A model generated the notes under the pieces. That model worked only from the letters and a program-made list of their open reading frames with translations. It was not told where the DNA came from and did no database searches. A program made the position numbers and the translations under genes. From the NCBI GenBank assembly GCA_002917075.1, contig NTMA01000057.1:62001-126000 (forward strand): a DNA stretch of 64,000 nucleotides, read 5' to 3'. Of this stretch, positions 42,949-54,372 are shown piece after piece (within the stretch, counting starts at the first letter, position 1; every line of letters starts with the position of its first letter). The stretch is from Hawksworthiomyces lignivorus (Eukaryota; Ascomycota; Sordariomycetes; Ophiostomatales; Ophiostomataceae).

Positions 42949-44268
42949 ATGCAGTTGAAGACGCTCGCTCTTTCTGTCCTAGTGCAGTATGCCTGCGGCC
43001 AGGGCATGCCCATGATGCGCTTTAGCTGCTCGCAGCTGGTGACCGATCGTATCGACCCCCTCGTTAATCCGGGCGCCGTCCCATCGCCGCACTTGCACCA
43101 GATCGTCGGCGGCAATTCGTTTAACGCAACCATGGACCAGTCCACTCATGATCTGCCCAAAGACTCTACCTGCACCACCTGCACCTTCTCTGAGGACTTC
43201 TCCAACTACTGGACCGCCGTGCTCTACTTCCGCTACCGCAACGGCACGCTGCGGCGCGTACCCCAGTTCCCCAATGTTGGCCTCAAGGGTCGGGGTGGCA
43301 TCACCGTGTACTACATTCCCGCCTACGACAGCAAGACCAAGGTGACCGCCTTCAAACCCGGCTTCCGCATGCTCGTCGGCGACGCCTCCCTACGCTCGCA
43401 AGGCAACGACCGCAAGGTCTGCCACCGCTGTATGCTCGCCAACGGCGACCGCAATAACATCGAGTGCTCCTCGCCAGACACCCAGTCGCTGCCCAAGACC
43501 CCATGCGGTGGTGGCATCCGCACCGTCATCACCTTCCCCACCTGCTGGGACGGCAAGAACACCGACACCCCCGACCACAAGAGCCATGTCGCCTACCCGC
43601 CCCGGGGCACCTTTGACAACAATGCTGCCTGCCCCGACACCCACCCCGTCAAGATCCCTCAGATCATGTACGAGGTCATGTGGGACGTACGCTTTACTCT
43701 CCTTTTTGCCAAAACTATGTTATCTCGCTTTGATCGCAAAAGGAAATTCTGAAGGTATATTTTAGTTAACTTATATTTTCTATAGACACGGCCGTTTAAC
43801 GATAAGAGCCTGTGGCCCGAAGATGGCTCTCAGCCTTTCCTGTGGAGCACCAACGACAAGTAAGACCCTTTCCACTATTTGACGTCATTGGCAACATATG
43901 CTTCTTGTACCAGAGAGCATAGTTGCGGTGGGAGACTATGACTATGCCGTAGTACATGTTTCTAATAGGATTACAGGACCGGATACTCGCAGCACGGTGA
44001 TTACGTTTTTGGCTGGAAGGGTGATGCTCTCCAGCGTGCCCTGGATGCCCGCTGCACTGGCAACACTTGCAGAGTGCTCAAGACTCAGACGGACGAGGAG
44101 GCAATGAAGTGCACGAAGAAGCCGATGTACGACGAGGAGCAGGATTGTGAGTAATGACGCGTTCTAGATACTTTCCGCGGTTAAATATTTGTAGGAACCT
44201 TGATTAATGAACTAACAAATTCTTTAGGGATTACCTCACTTCCGGGTATGGGTGATATGACAAACTAA
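42949..44268 (+). CDS. Secreted DUF1996 domain protein
   Basis: Extracellular protein of the DUF1996 family, common in filamentous fungi and sometimes fused to WSC domains; enzymatic role unknown. Exons 42949-43686, 43786-43859, 43977-44146 and 44228-44268, in phase, 340 residues. Signal peptide [19 protein letters not shown], then the hallmark [42 protein letters not shown] [77 protein letters not shown], and [20 protein letters not shown]. The last splice turns an apparent stop after EEQDCE into [12 protein letters not shown], the normal family ending. The many Cys residues suit an extracellular disulphide-bonded fold. No WSC domain is present. The translation could start at 42826, but the signal peptide favours 42949. 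Confidence 0.92.
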
Positions 44269-44847
44269 ATCGAACGGCTGGGTTTATTTTGTCTCGATAC
44301 CTCTTCAATGTCACCTATCACTTCAGAGGTTTTTCGGTACGAGCAGAGTTGAACATAGGGGAGATACAGCAACGTAGCCAATCACAATATTTAATTAATC
44401 TTGTATTTCATGTAACTTACCTTCATCCGCTGTTTTGCTTCTATGCTCTAAAACCTCTGTTCTCAGAGCAAAATCTTCAAGAAGTCTTCATGTTTCTATA
44501 TAGCTATCACATATCAAGAGCCATAAGGCACATGCTATGGCAGATAGCATCTTGTCTCACCATTACCTGAGGACAAGACACATGAGGACTGAAAGGATTA
44601 ACCCCCAAGCAATCTTAGCAGCATATGTATGGTTTCGCCGCCGGAAATTCCATACTCGTAGAGCATTCTATCTTTGTCCAATGCTCTGCCACCGTATATA
44701 AGGCGCATGTCACTAACTGGTAAATGTTCAGCATTATAATAGGCATGAAGCAAGCTGTCCACTGTGGCCGAAGGTTTTGTGGAGATCGATATGGTCCTGT
44801 TTGTGAGAGTGAATAGGAAGATTTGGATGTCTCGTGTAAAAATGTTG
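44269..44847. other. Spacer, no supported gene
   Basis: Convergent-side spacer between the DUF1996 gene and the HET-NB-ARC relic. Confidence 0.6.
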
Positions 44848-45490
44848 TCACCCTGTAAAATTGATGTTAGTTTTCAAATTATTTGTATTGATAAGGAGAA
44901 CTGGTTTGGTCAAAACGAACCGTTTCATCCTCCAGGAGCTGCGTTGCTCGCTCGGCAGCCTTGCACTGAAGTCCTGCCTTTTTGTAGGGCAAAACGCGGC
45001 TTCCTCTCGTCTTCCAACTTCCAGCAACTTGCTAACATATCGAATGATGCAGCGCTCATGGGACCAGGACTGTACAGGAGATCGGATGGAATTTTCTACT
45101 TTTGCTTTCAGAATGTCTAGTGCCGCTTCTCCTACTCCATGGCAGACGTAGAACGCAGCACGGCGGCATTCCTCTGACGCCTCACCACCTAAATCTTTCA
45201 TTTCTTGCCATACAGCGACAGTTTCGGGAGTATAAGAAGATTGGGAGGTCTCTTCACAACGAGATTTTAGGAGCAAATATTTAGCTAAAGCCGTACTGTA
45301 CCTCATCATCCAGGATTTTTTCGGGCCCATAGACTTGATGATATTGTTTGAACGGCTATAGGCTTCCGCTTTCAAAAGGACAGCAAGGCTGTGCATTCTT
45401 GCTGAAGAGGTGCCGCTGATTACAAGGGATGTATCCTCTTCAACACTCTTGAGCAGGAAATAGCACTTGTCACAAGCAATTTTCGATTTT
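44848..45490 (-). CDS. Unassigned exon, possibly C-terminal part of the HET-NB-ARC relic
   Basis: An open frame of about 210 codons begins after a good acceptor (TTGTTCTTGCAG ending at 45491) and reads KIACDKCYFLLKSVEEDTSL, then SARMHSLAVLLKAEAYSRSN and ECRRAAFYVCHGVGEAALDI, and ends at 44848. It is helix-rich and could be a repeat-type tail of the NB-ARC protein encoded upstream on the same strand. I do not recognise a named domain and found no intact upstream exon joining it in frame. It may be part of the same pseudogene. Confidence 0.4.
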
Positions 45491-45522
45491 CTGCAAGAAC
45501 AAAAGTCTGAGCGCTTCAGTTG

Positions 45523-47823
45523 TCAGATCTTGGCCGAATAGTCTATGCAGCCATCCAAGTCTCTTCGATAAAGCCTAGCGAAGAACCGGTCGGTGATCTG
45601 GTTGTCTTTCTCCGTGCTGCCAAAGGCCGGGTATTCAAGCACCTGTAGTAGAGGCAGCCCTACGACGGAGAGGAATGGCTGCTGTCGACTGTTTTGCGCA
45701 AGAAATAAACATCGCTTCGAATGGCTAGCTAAATGGGAGTATTTTCTCCATAGCCAAATTCCTAGCTGGCTTTCTTCAATCTCTCGTAGCCCCCTCGTAG
45801 CCCATATGAACGCGGTAGACAAGGGGCTATTCTGTCTTGTTTCTCGAACGAAGACGAGACGAGGCCAAGAAGGCATAACGTAAGGTTTTCCCTGGTGTTG
45901 CTTTCTTTTATGCTGTCAGCTGCCCAGAAGTGGACAAGCGGGTGAATGTAAATAAAAGATGAATCGGAACCTTTGCAAATAAAGGAGAATTTTCTAAGTA
46001 TCCTTTTGGCGTCAATATATCCTTTCTTGTGGCACAGAACTTTTTTTCAGTTGTTGTGGTATCCACTGCTCGCCTTCTGGCGCTTCTTCAAACTCCCCAT
46101 TTAGGGCCCAATAGAATTGCCCTGACAGGCAACTCTCAATGATGTACAGCGGAATGTCTTGGGCGTCTAGAAGCGAGAGCATCTGCGACAAGAGTGCTGC
46201 ATCTGGAAAATCCTTTTTGATGCTCTCAAATGAGATTGACCAGGTAGTCATGAAAGTCTCGCGTAACTCGAGGTTGTATTGTGTCGATGGGTATTCGTTG
46301 AGATATTCCGATCGTTCTTGAGAGAAAAGTTGGAGGTACTCTGCTATGGATATCTCGGCCGTTCGTATGTATGACGCAGCCTGGTCGATGACCAGTGGCA
46401 AGTAGCCCAGAGCTTGAAGCAGTTCAGATGCTGGTCCTGCATCCTCGGCGTCAATGTTTGTGATTTTGTTTAGAAGCTGTGTGCCTTCTGCTTCGTCCAT
46501 ATCTGCAACATCGACAGCAGCCCACTGGCCTTTCACCAAGTCATTCCGGCTGGTCATGAGAATAGAGCCACGCATTCCGGCGCTTAGGAACTTGTTGTGC
46601 AATGCATGGAGCGCGGCATCGGAGTCGATATTGTCAACAATTAATAGCCAGCCGGTATGTTGTATCAACCAATCTTTTCCGGCGTCTGTATTTCCCCCAG
46701 GGCCGTATGCCGGCTCAATGCCCACTTCTTGAGCAATGCGAGAAAATCCGTCAATCATGTGGGCTTCATCCATACCATTGATCCAAAATACAGCATTGTA
46801 ATAAGAACGGTAATCCTGAGCAAACTGGACGGCGATTTCAGTCTTTCCCGAGCCCCCCAAGCCACAGAGTGCAGCTCTTCTTGGTTGGCGAGGGCTACGA
46901 TCGTCTGGTCGAAGAAGAGATATGAGCGATGTCTCGAGAGCTCGTCAACGGATATAGTTCTTGTTCGAATCCAATGAGACACCGAAGATGCTACTCCTCG
47001 AGTCGTCAGTGAGCTGAGCAAGAGGAGGTGACAGTGCGGACGATGGCCCATCTTGGCGGTTATGCAGGGGGTCACCATTTAATGTGTTGGCAATCTTTTT
47101 TCTAAGCCGCTGAATTGCGTGGTCCTTCCCTTCGCCGTATATAACTGGCATAAAGATCCCGAAGATCCTAAGAAGACAGTATGCCCAGTCTTCCTCGCCG
47201 GTGGTCCGCCGTGTCTCTGCCCATTTGAAACGCTCTTCAACGGCAAGCTGAGAAAGCGGCGTTCCTTGCAGCGCCGGAAGAGCAGTCAGAGCATCAGACA
47301 AGTAAACATAGCATCTAGCTGCATCGCGGCACCACCGGAACATGGAGTTTATCGACGTCTGAACTTCCTCGCTAGTCGATTTATCGATGCAACAAGTATC
47401 TACCCAGAAATATCGGAGGTCGTCAAGCCTTGCTTGTTCCGCGCAAAATATGAGCTTCTCGTAGCCAGCCTTTCTTTCGCCCGTACCATCGACTACATCT
47501 TTATAGGTAACCTCTTCAGCACTGGATCCCCACTTGTGCGCCAGGATGGCATAGAGAGGGATATTATCGCCGATTGGGTCCTCAGTCAGGTTGAGCTTGC
47601 CATTAGAGCCACATTCCAAGAGTCGCATGGTGGGCTTGATTTGCCAAGGAAATACAAGGCTTAGCAGTACTAGTCGGCCGGTACACGCAGTCAAGTCGGC
47701 GGGATTAAACGGCGGCGGAGCTGCTCTGCCCTCTGTCGATGCCTGAGTTTTCGGGCTGCAACATATGTGAACCACTGCGCTTCGCTGCAAAGACTGCCAA
47801 AAACGGCGCCATTCCTCAGCCAT
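45523..47823 (-). pseudogene. HET-domain / NB-ARC STAND protein, inactivated
   Basis: Relic of a fungal NLR-like heterokaryon-incompatibility protein. The HET domain probably starts at Met 47628 (MRLLECGSNGKLNLTED): PLYAILAHKWGSSAEEVTY, YFWVDTCCIDKSTSEEV and SINSMFRWCRDAARCYVYLS are classic, as is EERFKWAETRRTTGEEDWAY with CLLRIFGIFMPVIYGEGKDH. The roughly 60-70 residues normally between the YVYLSDA and PLSQ blocks, including the RGWTLQEL signature, are absent. A single in-frame TGA at 46947-46945 separates this from the NB-ARC part, which is in the same frame: RRAALCGLGGSGKTEIAVQF (Walker A), GWLLIVDNID (Walker B), GSILMTSRN and GYLPLVIDQAASYI. Near 46.03 kb the frame shifts, with DAKRILRKFSFICKG and IHPLVHFWAADS continuing in another frame. 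A deletion, a stop and a frameshift mean it is very probably inactive. Confidence 0.82.
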
Positions 47824-49220
47824 GAGCGACTATTACTTTAATGGAGAAAATAATATTATAAATGGTTTACAAGGCATTCTTAAAAATGCCCGAAATACTT
47901 GCAATTTTCACTAGGTACCTCAAAAAATTTGATGTTATTTTCCAATCTTTCACTATTTCCCGCAAATAAAGTCAAACGAGATATACTTTATCGCAGATTT
48001 AATTCTGATACCTGAGGTGCAGTATACATATCCATACCACGTGTGTCTTCGAAATGGAAGGATTAAATTTAAGAGCCGCATTCTAGAAAAACAAAATACC
48101 ATCCAAAAAGGCTGGAGAGAAAAATCAAAATCATGATCAAAACGTTGAAAACATGACATCTCAACTTCGTTGCATTTTCATAACTATATCAATCCATTCG
48201 CAAAATTATTAAAATGTAAAACATAATCATAACTCAATGCATCGGCTTCTCTATATCTCTCCTAGCTACGGAGCATACCGCGAGAATTTCTACCATTTAT
48301 TAAATTGTTTATTTATTACGACCTATAATCACAAACGAGACTAGCCACATATATAGATATACGTAGTCAAGATTAGCTAATAAATACGATTAAACATAAC
48401 TAGTAATGCGTTGTAAGAAATATGCTACAGCGTAGACCTTGGTGGTGTTTAAGCTAGAAGATATGATAGGTGGAATATATTTGGAGCAAATGCAAAGCCG
48501 GGGCATTTTTCCACTCGACCTAGCTTCAAAGAAGCTTTCATTCTCTCCACAATTATCCGGTCATCTCCTGTCGACTCCGAATAGCTCCGTCTGAGTAGGG
48601 TATGGAAATAGTGCGGGTGTCTACGCTCTGCTTTTCGTGGGATAAGATATTGGGTGGCTACAGGGCAAGGTAGAGCATGGCTCAGGCATATATATGTATC
48701 CACTTACCCAGAACGCAAGATGAGCTTGGAATCACGTCAACAGGCGAAGTGGATCTATACTGACCAAAACGTTGATATCGACAACGAGTTTGATACAGAA
48801 AAGGAAGTTTGGAAGAGTTTTGACACAAGATTTTTTAAGCCTCAGCAAACCATCCATACGACTAGGAAGTATAGTGTGATTCGATTTTCGCAGCTTTGAC
48901 CAAGCACGGGCATGAATAGCGTGGAAAACGAATCTCCGCCAGTTAACTCCCCTCAACAAGCTCAGGATGACAAGGTAGCGAGCAGAAGCGGTGGTGCTGC
49001 AACTGCATTGAAGAAAATCCATCAAGCTTGTCTAACTAATCGAGTTTAGACTTCCAACTATGTGCATTTTAGCTGTAACAAGAATACATAGCTAGACTTA
49101 GAAAATGCAGTATTTAATGGCACCCCGTTCCCCTCGTGTAGAAGTTGGAAAGATCACCGAATCTTTTCATTCGGCCCCTTACTGTCTGCATTTCTTCCAA
49201 ATTGATTCATCCTGTTCATT
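47824..49220. other. AT-rich intergenic, no supported gene
   Basis: 1.4 kb of low-GC DNA with short frames only. It contains one copy of a repeat also present near 61.95 kb. Confidence 0.6.
48343..48395. repeat. Diverged dispersed repeat, copy 1
   Basis: CACATATATAG followed by a 28-bp block at 48368-48395 (caagattagctaataaatac...). The block differs from positions 61970-61997 at four sites, all transitions (C/T or G/A), as expected after RIP. Confidence 0.65.
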
Positions 49221-50941
49221 ATGTATAAGTTGAGCAATATTTACCTCATCGCCCCAATTATCATAATTGGTGGCTTGCTGCAAGGGTTCGATATCTCGTC
49301 GATGTCGGCCATTGCAAGCAACAAGATTTGGCAAAAGCGTTTTGGCGATCCCAGTGCTGCCACCCAGGGCGGCATTACTGCAAGCATTTCTGGCGGGTCC
49401 TTCTTGGGATGCTTTGTGAATATGCTTACCATTGACCGGTTCGGCCGGCGGACGTCATTGCAAATTGGCTGCGTCATCTTTGTTATCGGTGCCATTCTGT
49501 GCGCTGCCAGCGTTGCTGTGCCGATGCTTATTGTCGGCCGGATTCTATGCGGCTTAGCTGTCGGTGAGCACCAACAGGTCCCAAGATTGAAAACTTCCCA
49601 CATTCCTCACGAGCAAATGCACGCTAACAAAGGTAAACTCAAAAGGCATGTTCACATCGACAGGTCCAACATACTTAGCCGAGCTGGCCCCGCGCGAGGT
49701 GCGTGGGCGGGTGCTCTCTCTGCAGCAATGGTCGATCACCTGGGGTGTACGTTGGCTTTTGGGCCTCCCCCTTTCCCCTCAGTTCCCCTCCCCGCTTCTC
49801 CAGGAGCTAGTACTAATCGTCCTAGGCCATGATTATGTTCTACATTACGTATGGCTGCAGCTTCACGAAGACGGAGGCCGTGTTCCGCGTGCCTTGGTCC
49901 GTGCAGATTGCGCCTGCACTAGTCATGTTCTTTGGCCTCTTCTTCGTTCCGCGGTCCCCGCGCTGGCTTGCATCCAAGGACCGCTATGAGGAGGCCCTAC
50001 AGGTGCTCGCTGATATGCATGGGAAGGGCGACCGCCACGCACCGCTTGTGCTCGCCGAGATGGCCGAGCTCCGCGAGACCATGCAGCTGTCTCACGCACA
50101 GGGCCAGGTGCGCTGGGCGGAGCTGGTCGATCGGGCCAACGTGCCGCGGATCGTGGACGGCATCTGCGTGCACATCTGGACGCAGCTCAGTGGCAACAAC
50201 GCTGTTCTCTACTACGTGACCTACATCATGCAGATGGCCGGTCTCACAGGCAACGTCAACCTGATCGCATCTAGCATCCAGTACGTCGTCAATGTCGTAT
50301 TCACGCTGCCGACCATCTTGTTCTTGGACCGCGTAGGCCGCCGTCCGGCGCTGCTGTTTGGGTCGACGTTTATGATGATCTGGCTGTACTCCATCGCAGG
50401 CACCATGAAGACGTACGGGCACGAAGTGCCCGGCGGCTTCAAGGGTTCGTCTGTCGTCACCTGGACGATGAACGACGATGCAACACATGCCAAGGGCGCT
50501 GTCATCGCCTTCACCTACCTGCTGGTAGCCACCTACAGCTTCACGTGGGCGCCCGTCAGCTGGTGCTATCCGCCGGAGCTGTACCCTGTGCGGCTCCGCG
50601 GCAAGGCGGTGTCACTAGCAACCTCGGCCAATTGGGCGTTCGGCTTCGCCAACAGCTACTACAGCCCACCGGGCTATGAACATTTGCAGTGGCGCATCTT
50701 CCTACTGTTTGGGTCGTTCAACGTGGCAGCGGGAATCCAAGCCTTTTTCTTCTTCCCCGAGACCAAGGGCCTCAGCCTCGAAGATGTTGACGAGCTGTTT
50801 GCATCTGGTATCAAGGCTTGGAAGACGGGCAACTTCTTGGCGCAGCGCGATCGCCTGACGGAGCTGGTCGAGGACGCCAATCGGGGCAAGCTGCACGACG
50901 AAGAGCTGGCTGAAGCACCAGTTGAATATGTACAGCAGTAG
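49221..50941 (+). CDS. MFS sugar-porter-family transporter
   Basis: Plasma-membrane proton symporter of the sugar porter family. Exons 49221-49563, 49664-49746 and 49826-50941, in phase, 513 residues. Diagnostic sequences: GGLLQGFDISSMSAI (helix 1), DRFGRRTSLQIGC (first RxGRR loop), YLAELAPREVRGRVLSLQQW (PESPR/ER-type), FFVPRSPRWLASKDRYEEAL, HIWTQLSGNNAVLYYVTYI (QLSG sugar motif), FLDRVGRRPALLFGS, YLLVATYSFTWAPVSWCYPP, ELYPVRLRGKAVSLATSANW and the C-terminal FFFPETKGLSLEDVDELF. Twelve TM helices are evident. It is convergent with a sulfatase gene whose stop lies 187 bp away, suggesting the pair handles a sulfated sugar or ester; the ligand is not defined by sequence. Confidence 0.94.
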
Positions 50942-51127
50942 GCACGCCTTGCAGCTACTATGAATGAAATACACAGCTGTATTTATTTTGACGATCTAAA
51001 TAGCTGAATAATACATTTACTATTAAGCCTATGGCAAGACATATCCTTCTTCCAACTCTTCTCGCCTGTTTTATCATTATTAGCGCTGTGAGGAGTCAAT
51101 AAAGAAGCAGATAATTATGATGCAGAC

Positions 51128-52795
51128 TTACAGAAAGACACCAAACTCAGACACGTAGGCAAGCCAGTGCTTGATTAGATCCTCCAGGATGGCTGGCTCC
51201 TGCTCGGCAAGATCATGAATCTCGCCCATATCCTTGGCGACATTATAGAGCTGCCACTTCTCAGGGCCCTTCGGCTTGGGGATGAAAACCGCCTTCCAGT
51301 CCCCTTTGCGGATGGCCTGGTGGAAGAATAGCTCCCACCCTGTGACGTGGTCTTCGGCGTGGATGTGTGGGCGACTGACCCGGTCTCGCAGGTGCGGAAG
51401 CCAGGAGGCACCCTTGATGGGCACGACGTCGCGCCCACGGAAGGTGGAACCGGGTTGCGGTACGCCGGCCAGGTCCAGGATCGTGGGTAGAATGTCCATG
51501 ACAGTGGCGAAAGCATCGGTGACGACTCCCTTACCCGTGCTCGCGGCGACCCCAGCGGCAGTAGCCAGCGGCGGATAGTGCACAATGGCCGGACAGCGGA
51601 TGCCGCCTTCGGTGACATAGCCCTTATGCATGCGACTGGGCGCGGTGGATGCCTGAGCCCAGCGGGGGCCGTACCAGATGAAGCTGTCGCGGTTGCCGAG
51701 GTTGTCTATCTCGTTGTTGTAGTGGGCGTCGATAGAACGCTTGATGACCTCGCCTGTCATGGGGATGGCCTCGATGATGGCGCCCTCGGCACCGTTGTCA
51801 GACATGAAGATGATAAATGTGTTGTCCCACTCGCCGAGCGCCTTGATCTTGTCCAGTACGCGGCCGATGTTCTCGTCCATGCGGTCGACCATACCGGCGA
51901 ACACCTCCATGGTGCGCGCGGACCAGGCCTGCTCCTCGGCTGTCATGGCATCCCATGCCTTGGACTCATCTGCCACTACTGGGTGTGGCTCGACGTCGGC
52001 CGGTAGCAAGCCCAGCTCGATCTGGCGCTGCAGGCGCCGCGCGCGCAAGGCGTCGGGCCCATCTGCGTAAGCACCGTGATACCGACGGATGCTGTCCTGA
52101 GGCGCTTGGAGCGGCCAGTGCGGCGCTGTAAAGGGCAAAAAAGCGAAGAACGGCTTATCGCGGGTCGCGTCACCGGTACCACGCTCGTCAAGGAACTCGA
52201 TCAGCCGCGACGCGTAGTAGTCCGATGTGTAGTACGTATCAGCGGGCAGCTCATCGATCTCGACGCGGCGGTCGTCCTCATGGTACAGCGGCTGCCAGTG
52301 GGCAAAGACTGGTGTGCCGTCCGGGTGCTTGGGCGCGTAGAGATAGTGCGTCGAGCCTCCTGGCAGTAGTGCAAACGACCGGTCGAAGCCCCGCGCGTGT
52401 GGCGATCGCTCTTTGGTCAGCCCTAGATGCCACTTGCCGCTCATACAGGTATAGTACCCGGCATCCTGCAGGATCTCGGGCAGCGCGGCTACACGAAAGT
52501 TCAGATAGCCCTCGTAGCCGGGTCGCTTCGACCAAGGCACTGGAGGGTCCCGGCCCCGGCCCCAGAACTCCATCTGGCCCAGCCCCGCAATGTGATTGTC
52601 CGTGCCCGACAGCAGCATAGACCGCGTGGGTGAGCACATAGACGCCGTGTGAAAATTGGTGAAGCGGACACCTGCCGGGGAGAAGGCTAACCCATCAATG
52701 TTGGGTGTGCGAATCTCGCCGCCGAAGGCGCCAACGTCAGAAAAGCCCAGATCATCAGCTACAATGAGCAAGAAATTGGGGCGCTTGACGGCCAT
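51128..52795 (-). CDS. Type I sulfatase (arylsulfatase-like)
   Basis: Hydrolyses sulfate esters using a formylglycine made from cysteine. Single exon, 555 residues. Metal-binding VADDLGFSDVGAFGG begins at residue 12; the modification motif CSPTRSMLLSG has Cys54 in C-x-P-x-R; SGKWHLGLTKE gives the conserved Lys/His; FAFLPFTAPHWPLQAP and IIFMSDNGAEGAIIEA (metal-binding Asp/Asn) follow, then KGYVTEGGIRCPAIVHYPP. Length and motif order match arylsulfatases and choline-sulfatase-like enzymes of fungi and bacteria. No signal peptide, so cytosolic; cysteine-type sulfatases in fungi imply some formylglycine-generating route. The single-exon structure and bacterial-like domain order make ancient transfer possible but unproven. 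It may provide sulfate or a carbon skeleton from a substrate imported by the neighbouring MFS transporter. Confidence 0.94.
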   Translation of the reverse strand: MAVKRPNFLLIVADDLGFSDVGAFGGEIRTPNIDGLAFSPAGVRFTNFHTASMCSPTRSMLLSGTDNHIAGLGQMEFWGRGRDPPVPWSKRPGYEGYLNFRVAALPEILQDAGYYTCMSGKWHLGLTKERSPHARGFDRSFALLPGGSTHYLYAPKHPDGTPVFAHWQPLYHEDDRRVEIDELPADTYYTSDYYASRLIEFLDERGTGDATRDKPFFAFLPFTAPHWPLQAPQDSIRRYHGAYADGPDALRARRLQRQIELGLLPADVEPHPVVADESKAWDAMTAEEQAWSARTMEVFAGMVDRMDENIGRVLDKIKALGEWDNTFIIFMSDNGAEGAIIEAIPMTGEVIKRSIDAHYNNEIDNLGNRDSFIWYGPRWAQASTAPSRMHKGYVTEGGIRCPAIVHYPPLATAAGVAASTGKGVVTDAFATVMDILPTILDLAGVPQPGSTFRGRDVVPIKGASWLPHLRDRVSRPHIHAEDHVTGWELFFHQAIRKGDWKAVFIPKPKGPEKWQLYNVAKDMGEIHDLAEQEPAILEDLIKHWLAYVSEFGVFL

Positions 52796-53439
52796 GGTGG
52801 GCGATGCTTCTAGGGTGGCCCTTTCTATGGTCTTGTCAACAAATTCCCCGTTCTTTTATGCCTAATAATGGGGATATCTGACTCGATGTTGTCTTACATC
52901 TAACGGAAAAACGCCAAAGTCACGAGGAATGATGCAACAGAAGAGGGTCCATCTAGAGGCTACGGATTTTTGTGGGTTTGCAACTGTATCTAGTCGGGTA
53001 CAACCTCTTAGGCAGGGAAAGAGAAGTTGCTAGATATTTCATACAATAGAAAGAAAAAGGGAAACCAATATTAAAATATCTCAGTTTTGCGGCAAGAAAC
53101 AAGATGCCTAGAACTGAACAAAATATAATATAGCAACATATGGCCATGCCCAGTATGAGAATTTAACGATAGAACAGGATAATTTAGTATGTCTCTGCTC
53201 TTACAGGTGGGAAAAGTCTATCCACTTCCCAAACCTGCTACTAGCCGCTGTGGGGAAAGCCTTGAGTGAGTGAGCTAGCATGCCGCTAGACGTTAACGGA
53301 TTATCTGCGCAAATTCGTAACCGATTCCGTACTTCCGGCTCAAATTATTTAAGGATCAGCTCAGTGATTTTCCGGCACACAAGCAATACAGCTGGCTATT
53401 TTCCACTGCTTAGTTGCATGGAATATTCCTAGAAAATGC
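52796..53439. other. Spacer, no supported gene
   Basis: Promoter side of the sulfatase and downstream flank of the zinc-finger relic; no gene seen. Confidence 0.55.
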
Positions 53440-54372
53440 TTATGTCTGAGTAAATGCAGGGCAACCTTCGTTGGCGGCTGGTGACATTAGGGTTCCCAAG
53501 ACCGAAATCGATCGATATAATTTAACATTCTGGAGAAGTATTATTACAATATCTGTCATATGTTCATGATCGCGAGGTCCAATTTCAGATACGCTGAGCA
53601 TAGGATGGTTTTCCCAGTTGTGTTCTCTATTCCAATCTTCGTTAGAATGAACTCCCCACAAGTCCTCTCCTGTACCAAGAGTATTGACACCTTCAATATC
53701 AACCACGTCGGATGAGGGTGAGGGTAAGGGTATGGCAGACGATATTGACGTAAGCGAAAAATGACTTTCAAAAATACTGTCCGTATCAAATATTGACTCT
53801 TCGCGACTTAGAGGCGGTGCGGAGCTGTCTGAGACCGATAAATCACTGACCCTACCAACCAAAATCGGAGAAGGACAAACCGGGGAAAGATTCTCAAATT
53901 CAGGCATATTCCCGAAATCGGGTACCATGGAGATGTCCACAGGTGGTAAGCCGGTTCGACATTTCTTGAAACGGTTGGTCAATTCTGTCATCGTATCTGG
54001 GGTCTCTTCTGACTGGTCTCTCGACCTCTTTCTAGCCCTAGCTCCCGGCTTAGGAATGTTGTAGACGTCTTCAAAGTGGTGCCACAGACCTATGTCGTCA
54101 TCGTACACCACGGAACATCGCACATACGGATACGGTATCAAACCTGTACCACGTCGTAATTGGATGTATTTCGGGATGTAATCGTGAATATATCGTGTCC
54201 AATTGGGCCGATCTGTGTACGGGAACATACGTTTTGCAGCTAGAAGACTATAGTCATTAAGGCAGTAAGGACAATATCCGACGTAAGCGACAACGGTGCG
54301 AAAGATGACTGGATCGTAGCGGAAAGGTACTTTTTGGTTGTTAATGTAGCCCTGACAGTGAACTTCCTAACC
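53440..54372 (-). pseudogene. Relic of a zinc-finger protein resembling DUF3435 (Starship captain) C-termini
   Basis: Open minus-strand frame from about 54372 (acceptor GGTTAG|GAAGTT) to 53440. It reads HCQGYINNQKVPFRYDPVIF, then GYCPYCLNDYSLLAAKRMFP, DRPNWTRYIHDYIPKYIQ, a second partial site LIPYPYVRCSV, and LWHHFEDVYNIPKPGARARK, then a Ser-rich acidic tail. The layout CPxCL...DRxxW...H...CPHPxC...H..DVHxI is that of fungal C2H2-type pairs at the C-terminus of DUF3435/'FluG-domain' tyrosine recombinases and related proteins. Several expected His are Tyr (HIHxH to YIHDY, PH to PY, DVH to DVY), each a C-to-T change. Upstream, RKYYKKTFSFAQFCFLYS and a stop suggest a wrecked exon. Identification rests on motif layout only; other fungal zinc-finger proteins share it. 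Confidence 0.4.
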
